This document shows, in pieces, positions 8,512-16,654 of a stretch of 64,000 nt of DNA. Each line of letters starts with the position of its first letter. Position 1 is the first letter of the stretch. A model generated the notes under the pieces. It did no database searches, was not told where the DNA came from, and saw only the letters and a list, made by a program, of their open reading frames with translations. Location: assembly GCA_013815685.1 (NCBI GenBank), contig JACDFR010000001.1, forward strand, positions 1 through 64,000, given 5' to 3'. This DNA comes from Ramlibacter sp. Its GTDB lineage: Bacteria; Pseudomonadota; Gammaproteobacteria; Burkholderiales; Burkholderiaceae_C. The position numbers and the translations under genes were made by a program.

Positions 8512-9636
8512 CTACCGGGGTGGACGACGCTTTTTCACAGCTTCTGAGAGTGTTTCGAGTGTCAGGATGGAATCGCTCCAGCCCAGGCAGGCGTCTGTAA
8601 TGCTTTTCCCATATTCCAGCCCGGCAGGGTCATCCTTTCCGGGGCTGAATTTCTGGGCGCCGCCGTGCAGGTGACTCTCGATCATGACACCGAACACGCT
8701 GTGCGAGCCCTGGGACACCTGGCCGGCAACTTCTCGGGCCACATCGATCTGCTTGTCGTGCTGCTTGCTGCTGTTGGCATGGCTGCAATCGACCATCAAG
8801 GTTCCAGGTAGCTGCGCCGCCTCGAGCTCCCGGCATGCCGCGTTCACGCTGGCGGCGTCGTAATTCGGAGCCTTTCCACCCCGCAGGATCACGTGGCAAT
8901 CCCTGTTGCCGTTGGTCTGCACGATCGCCACCTGGCCGTTCTTGTGCACCGACAGGAAGTGATGACCCCGCGCCGCGGCCTGGATCGCGTCGGTGGCGAT
9001 GCGAATATTGCCGTCGGTGCCATTCTTGAACCCGATGGGCGCGGAAAGCCCCGATGCCAGCTCACGGTGTACCTGGCTCTCCGTGGTGCGTGCGCCAATG
9101 GCACCCCAGGAAATCAGGTCGCCGATGTACTGTGGCGAGATCACATCGAGAAATTCGCTGCCCGCCGGCAATCCCAGCCGGTTGATCTCGATCAGCAGTT
9201 GCCGGGCCATGCGCAGGCCCTCGTCGATGCGGAAACTTTCGTCCAGGTAAGGGTCGTTGATCAGGCCCTTCCAGCCGACTGTCGTGCGCGGCTTCTCGAA
9301 ATAGACGCGCATCACGATCTCCAGCGTGTCGCTGTAGCGTGCCCGGGCGTCCTTCAGGCGCCGTGCATAGTCGAGCGCCGCGGCCGGGTCATGGATCGAG
9401 CAGGGGCCGATCACCACCAGCAAGCGGTCGTCACTGGCGGCCATGATGTTCTGGATGTTGCGCCGCGTCTCGGTGATCAGGGACTCGACCGCCGTGCCCC
9501 GGATCGGAAAGAACCGGATCAGGTGTTCGGGAGGCGGCAGCACGGTGATGTCCTTGATGCGTTCGTCGTCGGTCTGGCTGGTCTTGTCGACGGGCTGCGC
9601 ATACCAGGCATCGCCTGCGGTCGGTTTGGCATTCAT
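8512..9636 (-). CDS. aroG: 3-deoxy-7-phosphoheptulonate (DAHP) synthase, class I
   Basis: DAHP synthase condenses phosphoenolpyruvate and erythrose-4-phosphate, the first step of the shikimate pathway to Phe, Tyr and Trp. I use the ATG at 9636 (MNAKPTAGDAWYAQP), preceded by TTGGAGAAG; an upstream extension would run through the terminator. The 374-residue protein shows VIGPCSIHDPAAALDYA, the metal-binding Cys-Ser-Ile-His region, then FEKPRTTVGWKGLINDP, SEFLDVISPQYIGDLISWGAIGART, HVILRGG and DCSHANSSKQ. These are hallmarks of the AroF/AroG/AroH type. The three feedback types cannot be told apart by eye. The gene lies behind a leader peptide and attenuator, so it is probably controlled by aromatic amino acid supply. 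Confidence 0.96.
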   Translation of the reverse strand: MNAKPTAGDAWYAQPVDKTSQTDDERIKDITVLPPPEHLIRFFPIRGTAVESLITETRRNIQNIMAASDDRLLVVIGPCSIHDPAAALDYARRLKDARARYSDTLEIVMRVYFEKPRTTVGWKGLINDPYLDESFRIDEGLRMARQLLIEINRLGLPAGSEFLDVISPQYIGDLISWGAIGARTTESQVHRELASGLSAPIGFKNGTDGNIRIATDAIQAAARGHHFLSVHKNGQVAIVQTNGNRDCHVILRGGKAPNYDAASVNAACRELEAAQLPGTLMVDCSHANSSKQHDKQIDVAREVAGQVSQGSHSVFGVMIESHLHGGAQKFSPGKDDPAGLEYGKSITDACLGWSDSILTLETLSEAVKKRRPPR

Positions 9637-9669
9637 TGCGCTTCTCCAAAAAGGTCCCAAAAAAAGCAT

Positions 9670-9697
9670 AAAAAAAACCGCCGGGAGGTCCCGGCGG
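9670..9697 (-). terminator. Attenuator terminator ahead of aroG
   Basis: On the minus strand CCGCCGGG (9697-9690) pairs with CCCGGCGG (9685-9678) around ACCT and is followed by eight T (9677-9670); A residues before the stem can extend pairing with the T run. It is a strong intrinsic terminator placed 33 bp ahead of the aroG start, so it must be read through for aroG to be expressed. Confidence 0.88.
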
Positions 9698-9733
9698 TTT
9701 TGGTGAGTTCGTTTGCGTCTTGTCTGGGTACGC

Positions 9734-9808
9734 TCAGATCTCTCTTCCGCCGGGGGCGTTGGAGAACCAGAAGTAGCCGAAAAAGAAATAGGCGGAAGCA
9801 GTACGCAT
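9734..9808 (-). CDS. Aromatic-rich leader peptide of aroG (24 residues)
   Basis: From an ATG at 9808 to a TGA at 9736-9734 runs a 24-codon frame. Its residues 7-15 are YFFFGYFWF: five Phe, two Tyr and one Trp in nine codons, a composition no random frame should have. It starts 20 bp after the stop of the upstream unknown gene and ends 36 bp ahead of the terminator stem. No Shine-Dalgarno sequence is visible. A TACATT box (9821-9816) lies seven bases before the ATG, with a poor TTGCGG 19 bp further up, so a leaderless start is conceivable but unproven. The product itself probably has no function beyond sensing charged aromatic tRNAs. Confidence 0.85.
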   Translation of the reverse strand: MRTASAYFFFGYFWFSNAPGGREI

Positions 9809-9828
9809 GAGGCGCAATGTAGCACAGG

Positions 9829-10392
9829 TCATGGTTGGCGCCGCAACTTGTTCCACCATTGCATCGCCCGCTCCACCTGCGGCGGGTCCAGGCCCGCGAG
9901 CGCCGACTGCCCGCGCTCCTTGCCGGCGGTCCACTGCTCATACATGTCGATCAGCAGCATGCCCTCGCCCAGCGTGCGCCAGGCCACCAATTCGAAATCC
10001 TCGGCCGACAGCAACAGGTCGACGCTGCGCGGACCGCCATCCAGCAGCCATTGGCCGATCAGCACCCGAAAGTTGTTGAGTGCTTGCAGGTAGGCCGCGT
10101 ATTCATAGAGTCCGCGCCAGGGCAGGCCCAGGTTCACGACTATGTTGCGATGGCCACGCACGGCGGTGAGCAGGTCCACCAGCAGGGGCGCGACCGATGT
10201 GCGCAACCGGTTCAGGCGCAATGCCGCGATGATGGCTTCGATATGAATTGAAAGCTGGCTCATGCTTTCGGACAGAAGGCGGCTGTCCTCGTCCGCTACC
10301 GAACTGCGCAGGAAGTTGCCGAGTTCTCCGAACGAGTTGATGCTCGGCAGGTTCGTCGACGGGTCCAGCCGAAGGCGGGGGTGGATCGACAT
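9829..10392 (-). CDS. Conserved hypothetical protein
   Basis: I do not recognise this 187-residue protein (MSIHPRLRLDPSTNLPS). It is soluble by appearance, with no signal peptide and a mostly helical pattern; Leu- and Arg-rich amphipathic segments run from about residue 40 to 110. No catalytic motif stands out. It follows tldD by 24 bp on the same strand and is followed after 20 bp by the aroG leader peptide, so it may share a transcript with tldD and read into the attenuator. Confidence 0.65.
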   Translation of the reverse strand: MSIHPRLRLDPSTNLPSINSFGELGNFLRSSVADEDSRLLSESMSQLSIHIEAIIAALRLNRLRTSVAPLLVDLLTAVRGHRNIVVNLGLPWRGLYEYAAYLQALNNFRVLIGQWLLDGGPRSVDLLLSAEDFELVAWRTLGEGMLLIDMYEQWTAGKERGQSALAGLDPPQVERAMQWWNKLRRQP

Positions 10393-10416
10393 CGCGTGGG
10401 CCGCGCAGCCAGGGCC

Positions 10417-11877
10417 CTAGGCCGTTCCGCCCACGGTCAGGCCGTCGATGCGCAGAGTCGGCTGGCCGACGCCCACCGGCACGCTCTGGCCTTCCTTGCC
10501 GCAGGTGCCGACGCCGCTGTCCAGCTTCATGTCGTTGCCGATCATGGTGACCCGTGTCAGCGCGTCGGGGCCATTGCCGACGATAGTGGCGCCCTTGACG
10601 GGATAGAGGATCTTGCCGTTCTCCACCCAGTAGGCCTCGCTGGCGGAGAACACGAATTTGCCCGAAGTGATGTCGACCTGGCCGCCGCCGAAATTCGTGG
10701 CGTACAGGCCTTTCTTGATGCTGGCCACGATTTCCCCGGGCGCCTTGTTGCCGCCGAGCATGTACGTATTGGTCATGCGCGGCATCGGGATGTGGGCGTA
10801 GCTTTCGCGCCGGCCGTTGCCGGTGGGGGCCACACCCATCAGGCGGGCGTTGAGCGAGTCCTGGATATAGCCGCGAAGGATGCCGTCCTCGATCAGCACG
10901 TTGCGCTGGCTGGCGTTGCCCTCGTCGTCGACATTCAGCGACCCGCGGCGGTCGGAGATGGTGCCGTCGTCCAGCACCGTGACCCCTTTGGCGGCGACGC
11001 GCTTGCCGACGCGGCCGGAAAATGCGCTCGATCCCTTGCGGTTGAAGTCGCCTTCCAGGCCGTGGCCGATGGCCTCGTGCAGCAGGATGCCGGGCCAGCC
11101 CGGCCCCAGGACGACGGTCATCTCGCCGGCGGGCGCGGGACGCGATTCGAGATTGGTCAACGCGGCGCTGACGGCATCATTAACATAGGCCTCGATGCGT
11201 TCATCGTCGAAGTACCCCAACCCGAAGCGCCCGCCACCGCCGCCCGACCCCATCTCGCGCCGGCCGTTCTGCTCGGCGATCACCGTGATCGACATGCGCA
11301 CCAGGGGCCGCACATCGGCGGCAAGCGTCCCATCGGCGCGGGCGACCATGACGACGTCGTACTCGCTGGCCAGCCCCGCCATCACCTGCGCCACCCGCGG
11401 ATCCCTGGAGCGGGCCAGCTTTTCGGCGCGCTCCAGCAACTGGACCTTGGCGGTGCTGTCGAGCGTGGCGATTGGGTCCAGACCCTGGTACAGGGAGCGG
11501 CCCCCCGCGATCTTCTTGGTGCCGACCTTGGCCCGGCCGGTGCCCGTCGCCGCCGAGATCGTGCGGACCGTCCGCGCCGCGTCCAGGAGTGACGCTTCGG
11601 AGATGTCGTCCGAATAGGCAAACGCCGTTTTCTCCCCGCTCACGGCGCGCACGCCCACTCCCTGGTCGATGCTGAAACTGCCGGTCTTGACGATTCCCTC
11701 TTCCAGGCTCCACCCTTCGCTGCGGGTGTACTGGAAGTACAGGTCCGCATCGTCGACCTTGCGGGCCGTGATTTCAGCCAGGGCGCGCAACAGATGAGTT
11801 TCGTTCAAGCCGAACGGCTCGAGCAGGAGGCGCTGCGCAACGGCGAGCCGCTCGATGGTGGGTTCACGGGAGATCAT
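10417..11877 (-). CDS. tldD: Metalloprotease TldD
   Basis: TldD pairs with TldE (PmbA) to form a heterodimeric zinc protease that degrades unfolded peptides and matures microcin-like peptides. TldE is not in this window. The 486-residue protein carries HEAIGHGLEGDFNRKG, the zinc-binding HExxxH helix of the TldD subunit. It also has the typical N-terminal FQYTRSEGWSLEEGIVKTGSFSIDQGVGVRAV and, at the C-terminus, GTCGKEGQSVPVGVGQPTLR. Length is usual for TldD. It is the first gene of a minus-strand pair with the unknown 187-residue protein. Confidence 0.95.
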   Translation of the reverse strand: MISREPTIERLAVAQRLLLEPFGLNETHLLRALAEITARKVDDADLYFQYTRSEGWSLEEGIVKTGSFSIDQGVGVRAVSGEKTAFAYSDDISEASLLDAARTVRTISAATGTGRAKVGTKKIAGGRSLYQGLDPIATLDSTAKVQLLERAEKLARSRDPRVAQVMAGLASEYDVVMVARADGTLAADVRPLVRMSITVIAEQNGRREMGSGGGGGRFGLGYFDDERIEAYVNDAVSAALTNLESRPAPAGEMTVVLGPGWPGILLHEAIGHGLEGDFNRKGSSAFSGRVGKRVAAKGVTVLDDGTISDRRGSLNVDDEGNASQRNVLIEDGILRGYIQDSLNARLMGVAPTGNGRRESYAHIPMPRMTNTYMLGGNKAPGEIVASIKKGLYATNFGGGQVDITSGKFVFSASEAYWVENGKILYPVKGATIVGNGPDALTRVTMIGNDMKLDSGVGTCGKEGQSVPVGVGQPTLRIDGLTVGGTA

Positions 11878-11912
11878 TGGCTCATTCTAGACTTGCAGGC
11901 TTGGCCTTGGCG

Positions 11913-12794
11913 TCAGCGCTGTGACATCAATTTGAACAGTGCGGCATCGTCCAGGCCCGCCAGGCCCGCCGCGGCCGCTTGGGCGAAGACGTCACGCGCG
12001 ATCGGGCCCAGCGGTCCGTGAAAGCCCGCGGCATGGGCGGCCTCCACCGCCAGCCGCGTGTCTTTCTGCAGCAGCGTCACGTGGGCGCGCGGCTCGTAGT
12101 CGCCGGCGATGGCCCGGCGCATGCGGTCCAAGCCGATCCAGCTCTGTCCGCTGGACTGCTCGATCACATCCAAGGTCGTGTCCAGCCGCAGCCCCATCCG
12201 CTGCGCCATGGCCAACGCTTCCGCCGCACCGGCCAGGTTGATGCCCGCCAGCAAGTTGTTGACGAGCTTGGTCCTGGCCCCGTCCCCCGGACGCTCGCCC
12301 ACGCGGAAGACCTTGCCGCTCAGCGCCTCGATCAAAGGGCGGTGGCGCTCGAAGTGGGCGTCCAGGCAGGCGACCATGAGGCTCATCGTGCCGTCGCGGG
12401 CCCTGGCCGGTCCACCCGACATGGGCGCATCGATGGGCGCAATGCCGCGCTGGCTCAGGCGCCGCGCGAAGTCCTCGACGTCCTGCGGGGCGATGGTCGG
12501 ACACAGGACAACCGCTTGGCCGGGACCCATCGTCGACGCGGCGCCGTGGGGCCCGAACAGCACTTCCTCGGTCTGGACCGCGTCGACGACACAGACGATC
12601 AGCACTTCGCTGCCCACCGCGGCCGCCGCTGCGTCGGGGCAGCCCGCGGCACCCTGGCCCTCGAGCGCGCGCACCTTGGACGCGTCGATATCGCAGACCC
12701 GAACCGGCCAGCCCTGCTCGAGCAAATGCGCGGCCATTGCCCCGCCCATATTGCCCACACCGACGACGCCGGCGACGCGTTTGACCGCCTTCAC
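11913..12794 (-). CDS. NAD(P)-dependent 3-hydroxyisobutyrate dehydrogenase-like oxidoreductase
   Basis: The 293-residue product matches the beta-hydroxyacid dehydrogenase family (3-hydroxyisobutyrate or tartronate-semialdehyde reductase). I start it at the GTG at 12794, which overlaps the rodA stop as GTGA; the frame continues upstream but only through rodA. Marks are the Rossmann loop VGVGNMGGAMAAHLL, the substrate motif IDAPMSGGPARARDGTM near residue 120, KLVNNLLAGINLAGAAEAL with the catalytic lysine, and KDTRLAVEAA. The true substrate is unknown. Coupling to a cell-shape gene is odd functionally and may only reflect compact packing. Confidence 0.85.
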   Translation of the reverse strand: MKAVKRVAGVVGVGNMGGAMAAHLLEQGWPVRVCDIDASKVRALEGQGAAGCPDAAAAAVGSEVLIVCVVDAVQTEEVLFGPHGAASTMGPGQAVVLCPTIAPQDVEDFARRLSQRGIAPIDAPMSGGPARARDGTMSLMVACLDAHFERHRPLIEALSGKVFRVGERPGDGARTKLVNNLLAGINLAGAAEALAMAQRMGLRLDTTLDVIEQSSGQSWIGLDRMRRAIAGDYEPRAHVTLLQKDTRLAVEAAHAAGFHGPLGPIARDVFAQAAAAGLAGLDDAALFKLMSQR

Positions 12795-13945
12795 GACTGC
12801 ACCAACCGCTTGGTCCGGGCAATCGACATCAGGATGCCCAGACCCATGCCCAGTGTGACCATGGCGCTGCCGCCATAACTGATGAAGGGCAGCGGCACGC
12901 CCACCACCGGCAGTATTCCGCTGACCATGCCCATGTTGACGAAGGCGTAGGTGAAGAAAATCATGGTGATGGCGCCGCCGAGCAACCGGGAGAAGACCGA
13001 GGAAGCTTCCAGGGCGATGGCCAGGCCGCGCAGAATAAGGAAGGCGAATCCCGCGATCAGGCACAGGTTGCCGGCAAGGCCGAACTCCTCGGAATAGGCG
13101 GCGAAGATGAAGTCGGTGGTGCGTTCGGGGATGAATTCAAGATGGGTCTGGGTTCCCTGCATGAAGCCCTTGCCGAACAGGCCGCCGGATCCGATGGCGA
13201 TCATCCCCTGGATGATGTGGAAGCCCTTGCCCAGCGGGTCCTTGCTGGGGTCCAGCAATGTGCAGATGCGCTGCTGCTGGTAGTCATGCAGGATGAACCA
13301 GCGATTGCCGTCGGCGCACAGTTGCGGCTCGAACACGATCAGCAAGATGGCGCCGACGAGGCCCACCGCCACGGGGGGCAGTATCAGTTTCCACGACAGG
13401 CCCGCGAAAAACATCACGGATACGCCGGCCACCAGTACCAGGATGGAAGTGCCGAGATCGGGCTGTTTCATGATGAGGCCGACCGGCACCACCAGCAGGA
13501 GCCCGGCAAACACGAAATCCATCGCGCGCAGCTGCCCTTCCCGCTTCTGGAACCACCAGGCCAGCATCAAGGGCATGGCGATCTTGAGGATTTCGCTGGG
13601 TTGAATCACCACGCCGACGTTGACCCAGCGCCTGGCCCCTTTCTTGGCGATCCCGAACATCGCCACGGCCACCAGCAGCCCTACGCCGACCACATAGACC
13701 GGCACCGCGAAACTCATGAGCCGCTGCGGCGGCACCTGGGCGACGAAGAACATCAGCGTGCCGGCAATCAGCATGTTGCGCGCATGATCCGTGAAGCGGG
13801 TGCCGTGGTCGAAGCCCGACGAATACATGGTCAGGAGGCCGGCGCAGGCCAGCAGGAACACGGCGAAAGCCAGCGGGCCGTCGAAGCCGTGCAGCATCGG
13901 GGCCGCGCGCTGCAGAAAAGAGGGCTTGTCGAAGACTGCGGACAT
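12791..13945 (-). CDS. rodA: Rod-shape peptidoglycan polymerase RodA
   Basis: RodA is the SEDS-family glycosyltransferase of the elongasome that polymerises glycan strands with a class B PBP. The 384-residue protein has about ten membrane segments. It shows KKGARRWVNVGVVIQPSEILKIAMP, the PDLGTSI motif, the large extracellular loop with DPSKDPLGKGFHIIQGMIAIGSGG, and a C-terminal PLPFISYGGSAMVTLGMGLGIL. These are the SEDS signatures, and the shorter length and sequence fit RodA rather than FtsW, which is present separately at 28.5 kb. The usual partners mreBCD and mrdA are not adjacent. yqiA starts divergently 34 bp away. Confidence 0.93.
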   Translation of the reverse strand: MSAVFDKPSFLQRAAPMLHGFDGPLAFAVFLLACAGLLTMYSSGFDHGTRFTDHARNMLIAGTLMFFVAQVPPQRLMSFAVPVYVVGVGLLVAVAMFGIAKKGARRWVNVGVVIQPSEILKIAMPLMLAWWFQKREGQLRAMDFVFAGLLLVVPVGLIMKQPDLGTSILVLVAGVSVMFFAGLSWKLILPPVAVGLVGAILLIVFEPQLCADGNRWFILHDYQQQRICTLLDPSKDPLGKGFHIIQGMIAIGSGGLFGKGFMQGTQTHLEFIPERTTDFIFAAYSEEFGLAGNLCLIAGFAFLILRGLAIALEASSVFSRLLGGAITMIFFTYAFVNMGMVSGILPVVGVPLPFISYGGSAMVTLGMGLGILMSIARTKRLVQS

Positions 13946-13979
13946 GACCCCAATTATCTACGGTGTCATCATCGCTTCC

Positions 13980-14564
13980 ATGCCTGTTACGCATCTGCTC
14001 TATCTTCACGGCTTCCGCTCTTCGCCCCGGTCCGCCAAGGCCCGGCAGGTGGCGCAGCGGGTAGCCGAGCGCCACCCGGACGTGACCTGGTGGTGTCCGC
14101 AGCTGCCACCCTCGCCGCAAGACGCCATGAACATCGTGATGCAGGGCATTGCCCGCTGGCCGCCCGCGGCCATGGCCGTTGTGGGCTCGTCCCTTGGCGG
14201 CTTTTATGCCACGTATGTCGCGGCCGCGGCGGGCTGCAGGGCCGTCCTGCTCAATCCGGCCGTCCACCCGGCGCGTGACCTGGCCAGATACATCGGCGAG
14301 CAGACGTCATGGCACGCTCCCGGCGAGCGTTTCTTCTTCGAGCCGCGTTTTGTCGATGAACTGCGGGCGCTGGAAGGCGGGGCCATCGCCGGGCCAACAC
14401 ATTGCTTCGCCGTCATTGCCAAAGGCGACGAAGTGCTGGACTGGCGCGAGATGACCGCCCGCTATCGGGGCGCCAGGATCAAACTGCTGGAAGGCAGCGA
14501 CCATGCCCTGTCCAATTTCTCGTTGCACATCGACGATGTCTTCGCTTTCCTCGAACTGGCCTGA
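13980..14564 (+). CDS. YqiA-like alpha/beta-hydrolase (esterase)
   Basis: The 194-residue protein is a small alpha/beta hydrolase similar to the YqiA esterase family. LLYLHGFRSSPRSAKA gives the oxyanion HGF motif near residue 9. VVGSSLGGFYATYVA around residue 67 is the nucleophile elbow G-x-S-x-G. VIAKGDEVLDWRE and GSDHALSNF supply the Asp and His of the triad. I choose the ATG at 13980 because the ATG 36 bases earlier overlaps rodA's start. No signal peptide is present, so it is cytoplasmic. The native substrate is unknown. The RNase gene starts 26 bp downstream. Confidence 0.85.
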   Translation: MPVTHLLYLHGFRSSPRSAKARQVAQRVAERHPDVTWWCPQLPPSPQDAMNIVMQGIARWPPAAMAVVGSSLGGFYATYVAAAAGCRAVLLNPAVHPARDLARYIGEQTSWHAPGERFFFEPRFVDELRALEGGAIAGPTHCFAVIAKGDEVLDWREMTARYRGARIKLLEGSDHALSNFSLHIDDVFAFLELA

Positions 14565-14590
14565 AACATCCGCATGGGACAATCGATCCC

Positions 14591-16654
14591 ATGTTTGCAT
14601 TGTTTGAAGAAGCCGGAAAGTTCCAGGCGGGACGGGTGTTGTCCGAGGCCGAGTCATCGGCCCAGGTCGAACTCGACAGCGGCAAGAGGGTCAAGGTCAA
14701 GGCGGCGAGCATCCTGCTCAAATTCGACAAACCGGCGCCTTCGGAACTGATGCGCGAGGCCCAGGCCGTGGCGCAGACGATAGAGCTCGAGCTGGCGTGG
14801 GAATTCGCGCCCGAAGAGGAGTTCGGTTTTGCCGACCTCGCGCGCGACTACTTCAGCGCGAAGGCCACGTTGGCGCAGCAGGCCGGTGCGCTCCTGCGCC
14901 TGTTCGAGGCGCCTCATTACTTCCGCCGTGCCGGCAAGGGCCGCTTCAAGAAAGCGTCGGCGGAGATCCTGCAGCAAGCGCTGGCTGCGATCGAGAAAAA
15001 GAAACAGGTTCAGGCACAAATCGCGGAATGGGCAGCGGAACTGGCAGCGGGCGGCTGCCCCATCCCCATCCGCGAACAGCTGTTCAGGATTCTTTTCAAG
15101 CCCGACAAGAATGCGGCCGAGTACAAGGCGGTCGTCGAAGCGTCACGGGCCACGCAGACGCCGCCGCTGGACCTGCTCAAACGCGCCGGCGCCATCGCCT
15201 CGCCCTACCAGTTCCACTGGCAGCGCTTCCTGTTCGAGAACTTTCCCAAGGGCACCGCCTTCGGCACTCTGCAAGCGCCGGTCATCAAGGACGATCTGCC
15301 GCTGGCCGATGTCCGGGCGTTTTCGATCGACGATTCCAGTACCACGGAGATCGACGACGCGCTGTCGCTCCAGGGCCTGGGCTCGGGCGCGGTGACCGTG
15401 GGCATCCACATCGCCGCGCCCGGCCTGGCCCTACAGCCATCCAGCCCCATCGACCAGGTCGCGCGGCACCGCTTGTCCACGGTCTATATGCCGGGCTACA
15501 AGGTCACGATGCTGCCCGACGACGTGGTGCAGGCCTATACGCTGAAAGAGGGCCGCGATTGCCCCGCCGTTTCGCTGTACGTGACGTTCGACGAAGCGAC
15601 GCTGGCCATCAGGGAGACCCGGACGCGGCTGGAGCGAGTTCCGATCGCCGCCAACCTCCGGCACGACCAGCTCGATGCGGTCGTCACCGAACAGTGGCTG
15701 CAGGAGCCGGACGCCTCGTCCGAAGCGTCCGGCTCCGCATCGCCGCTGGCCGGCCTTCGCCAGCCACTGTCGTTCCTCCATCGCCTGGCCTTGCACCTGA
15801 AGTCCTTGCGCGAACTGGTGCGCGGCAGGCCCGAGAACTTCAACCGGCCCGATTACAACTTCCGCCTGATCGGCAATGACGGCGCCGAGCCCACCGGCGA
15901 TGAGCAGGTCCAGATCAGCGTCCGCCGGCGGGGGGCGCCGCTGGACTTGATCGTCGCGGAGGCGATGATCCTCGCCAACAGCACCTGGGGAAGCTGGCTG
16001 GGCGAACTGGGCGTGCCTGCAATCTACCGCAGCCAGGCCAGCCTGGCTCCCGGCGTCAAGGTCCGCATGGGAACCAGGCCCCTGCCGCACGCCGGTATCG
16101 GTGTCAAAAGCTACGCCTGGAGCACGTCACCGTTGCGCCGGTACACCGACCTCGTGAACCAGTGGCAGATCATCGCTGCCGCGCGCCATGGCCGGACAGC
16201 GGCGCTGGCCGCCCCATTCAAGCCCAAGGATGCCGAACTCTTTTCGATCATCTCGAGCTTCGACGCCGCTTACACGGCCTACAACGCCCACCAGGCCGGC
16301 ATGGAACGGTTCTGGACCCTCAAGTACCTCGAGCAGGAGGGTGTGGATGAAGTGGTCGGCACCCTGATCAAGGAGGGGCTGGTACGGGCCGACGACCTGC
16401 CGCTCGTGGTGCCCGTCCTGGGAGGACAGGAGCTTCAGCGCGGTGCCAGGCTACGTGTGAAGCTGGGTGACATCGACCCCATCACCCTCGATGTGAAGGG
16501 CACAGTGCTCCAGCGCCTTGACGTAGCGCCCGCGGCCGTGGAGGCAGAGGAAGAAGCCGAGGACGAACCCGTGGCGGGCCCGATTGCCATCGCCGTCGAT
16601 GTCGAGGACACTGGCGAGACTCCCGCTGTCTCCGGGGATAATCCGTCTTCGTGA
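14591..16654 (+). CDS. RNB-domain exoribonuclease (RNase II family)
   Basis: The 687-residue product contains a central RNB catalytic domain. SIDDSSTTEIDDALSL near residue 250 holds the cluster of aspartates that bind Mg and cleave RNA 3' to 5'. DQVARHRLSTVYMPGYKVTMLPDD follows, and AWSTSPLRRYTDLVNQWQI near residue 510 closes the domain. The N-terminal cold-shock-like part is weak, the C-terminal S1-like region is short, and it ends in an acidic tail. This is shorter than RNase R and fits the RNase II-like proteins of Burkholderiales. Its stop overlaps the GTG of the TonB-like gene as GTGA, starting a run of four overlapping genes. Confidence 0.88.
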   Translation: MFALFEEAGKFQAGRVLSEAESSAQVELDSGKRVKVKAASILLKFDKPAPSELMREAQAVAQTIELELAWEFAPEEEFGFADLARDYFSAKATLAQQAGALLRLFEAPHYFRRAGKGRFKKASAEILQQALAAIEKKKQVQAQIAEWAAELAAGGCPIPIREQLFRILFKPDKNAAEYKAVVEASRATQTPPLDLLKRAGAIASPYQFHWQRFLFENFPKGTAFGTLQAPVIKDDLPLADVRAFSIDDSSTTEIDDALSLQGLGSGAVTVGIHIAAPGLALQPSSPIDQVARHRLSTVYMPGYKVTMLPDDVVQAYTLKEGRDCPAVSLYVTFDEATLAIRETRTRLERVPIAANLRHDQLDAVVTEQWLQEPDASSEASGSASPLAGLRQPLSFLHRLALHLKSLRELVRGRPENFNRPDYNFRLIGNDGAEPTGDEQVQISVRRRGAPLDLIVAEAMILANSTWGSWLGELGVPAIYRSQASLAPGVKVRMGTRPLPHAGIGVKSYAWSTSPLRRYTDLVNQWQIIAAARHGRTAALAAPFKPKDAELFSIISSFDAAYTAYNAHQAGMERFWTLKYLEQEGVDEVVGTLIKEGLVRADDLPLVVPVLGGQELQRGARLRVKLGDIDPITLDVKGTVLQRLDVAPAAVEAEEEAEDEPVAGPIAIAVDVEDTGETPAVSGDNPSS

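Larger units (their letters stand above)
9670..9808 (-). promoter_or_regulatory. Transcription attenuator with alternative hairpins
   Basis: Four segments on the minus strand can pair in exclusive ways. Segment 1, CTTCCGCC (9798-9791), lies just before the aromatic codons of the leader peptide. Segment 2 (9754-9744), CCCGGCGGAAG, lies near the leader stop codon. Segments 3 (9697-9690) and 4 (9685-9678) form the terminator. GGCGGAAG of segment 2 pairs perfectly with segment 1, and CCCGGCGG of segment 2 pairs perfectly with segment 3, because segments 2 and 4 share the same 8-mer. A ribosome stalled on the aromatic codons would cover segment 1 and let 2:3 form, preventing the terminator. This is the trp/phe logic known in enterobacteria, inferred here from sequence. 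Confidence 0.82.
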
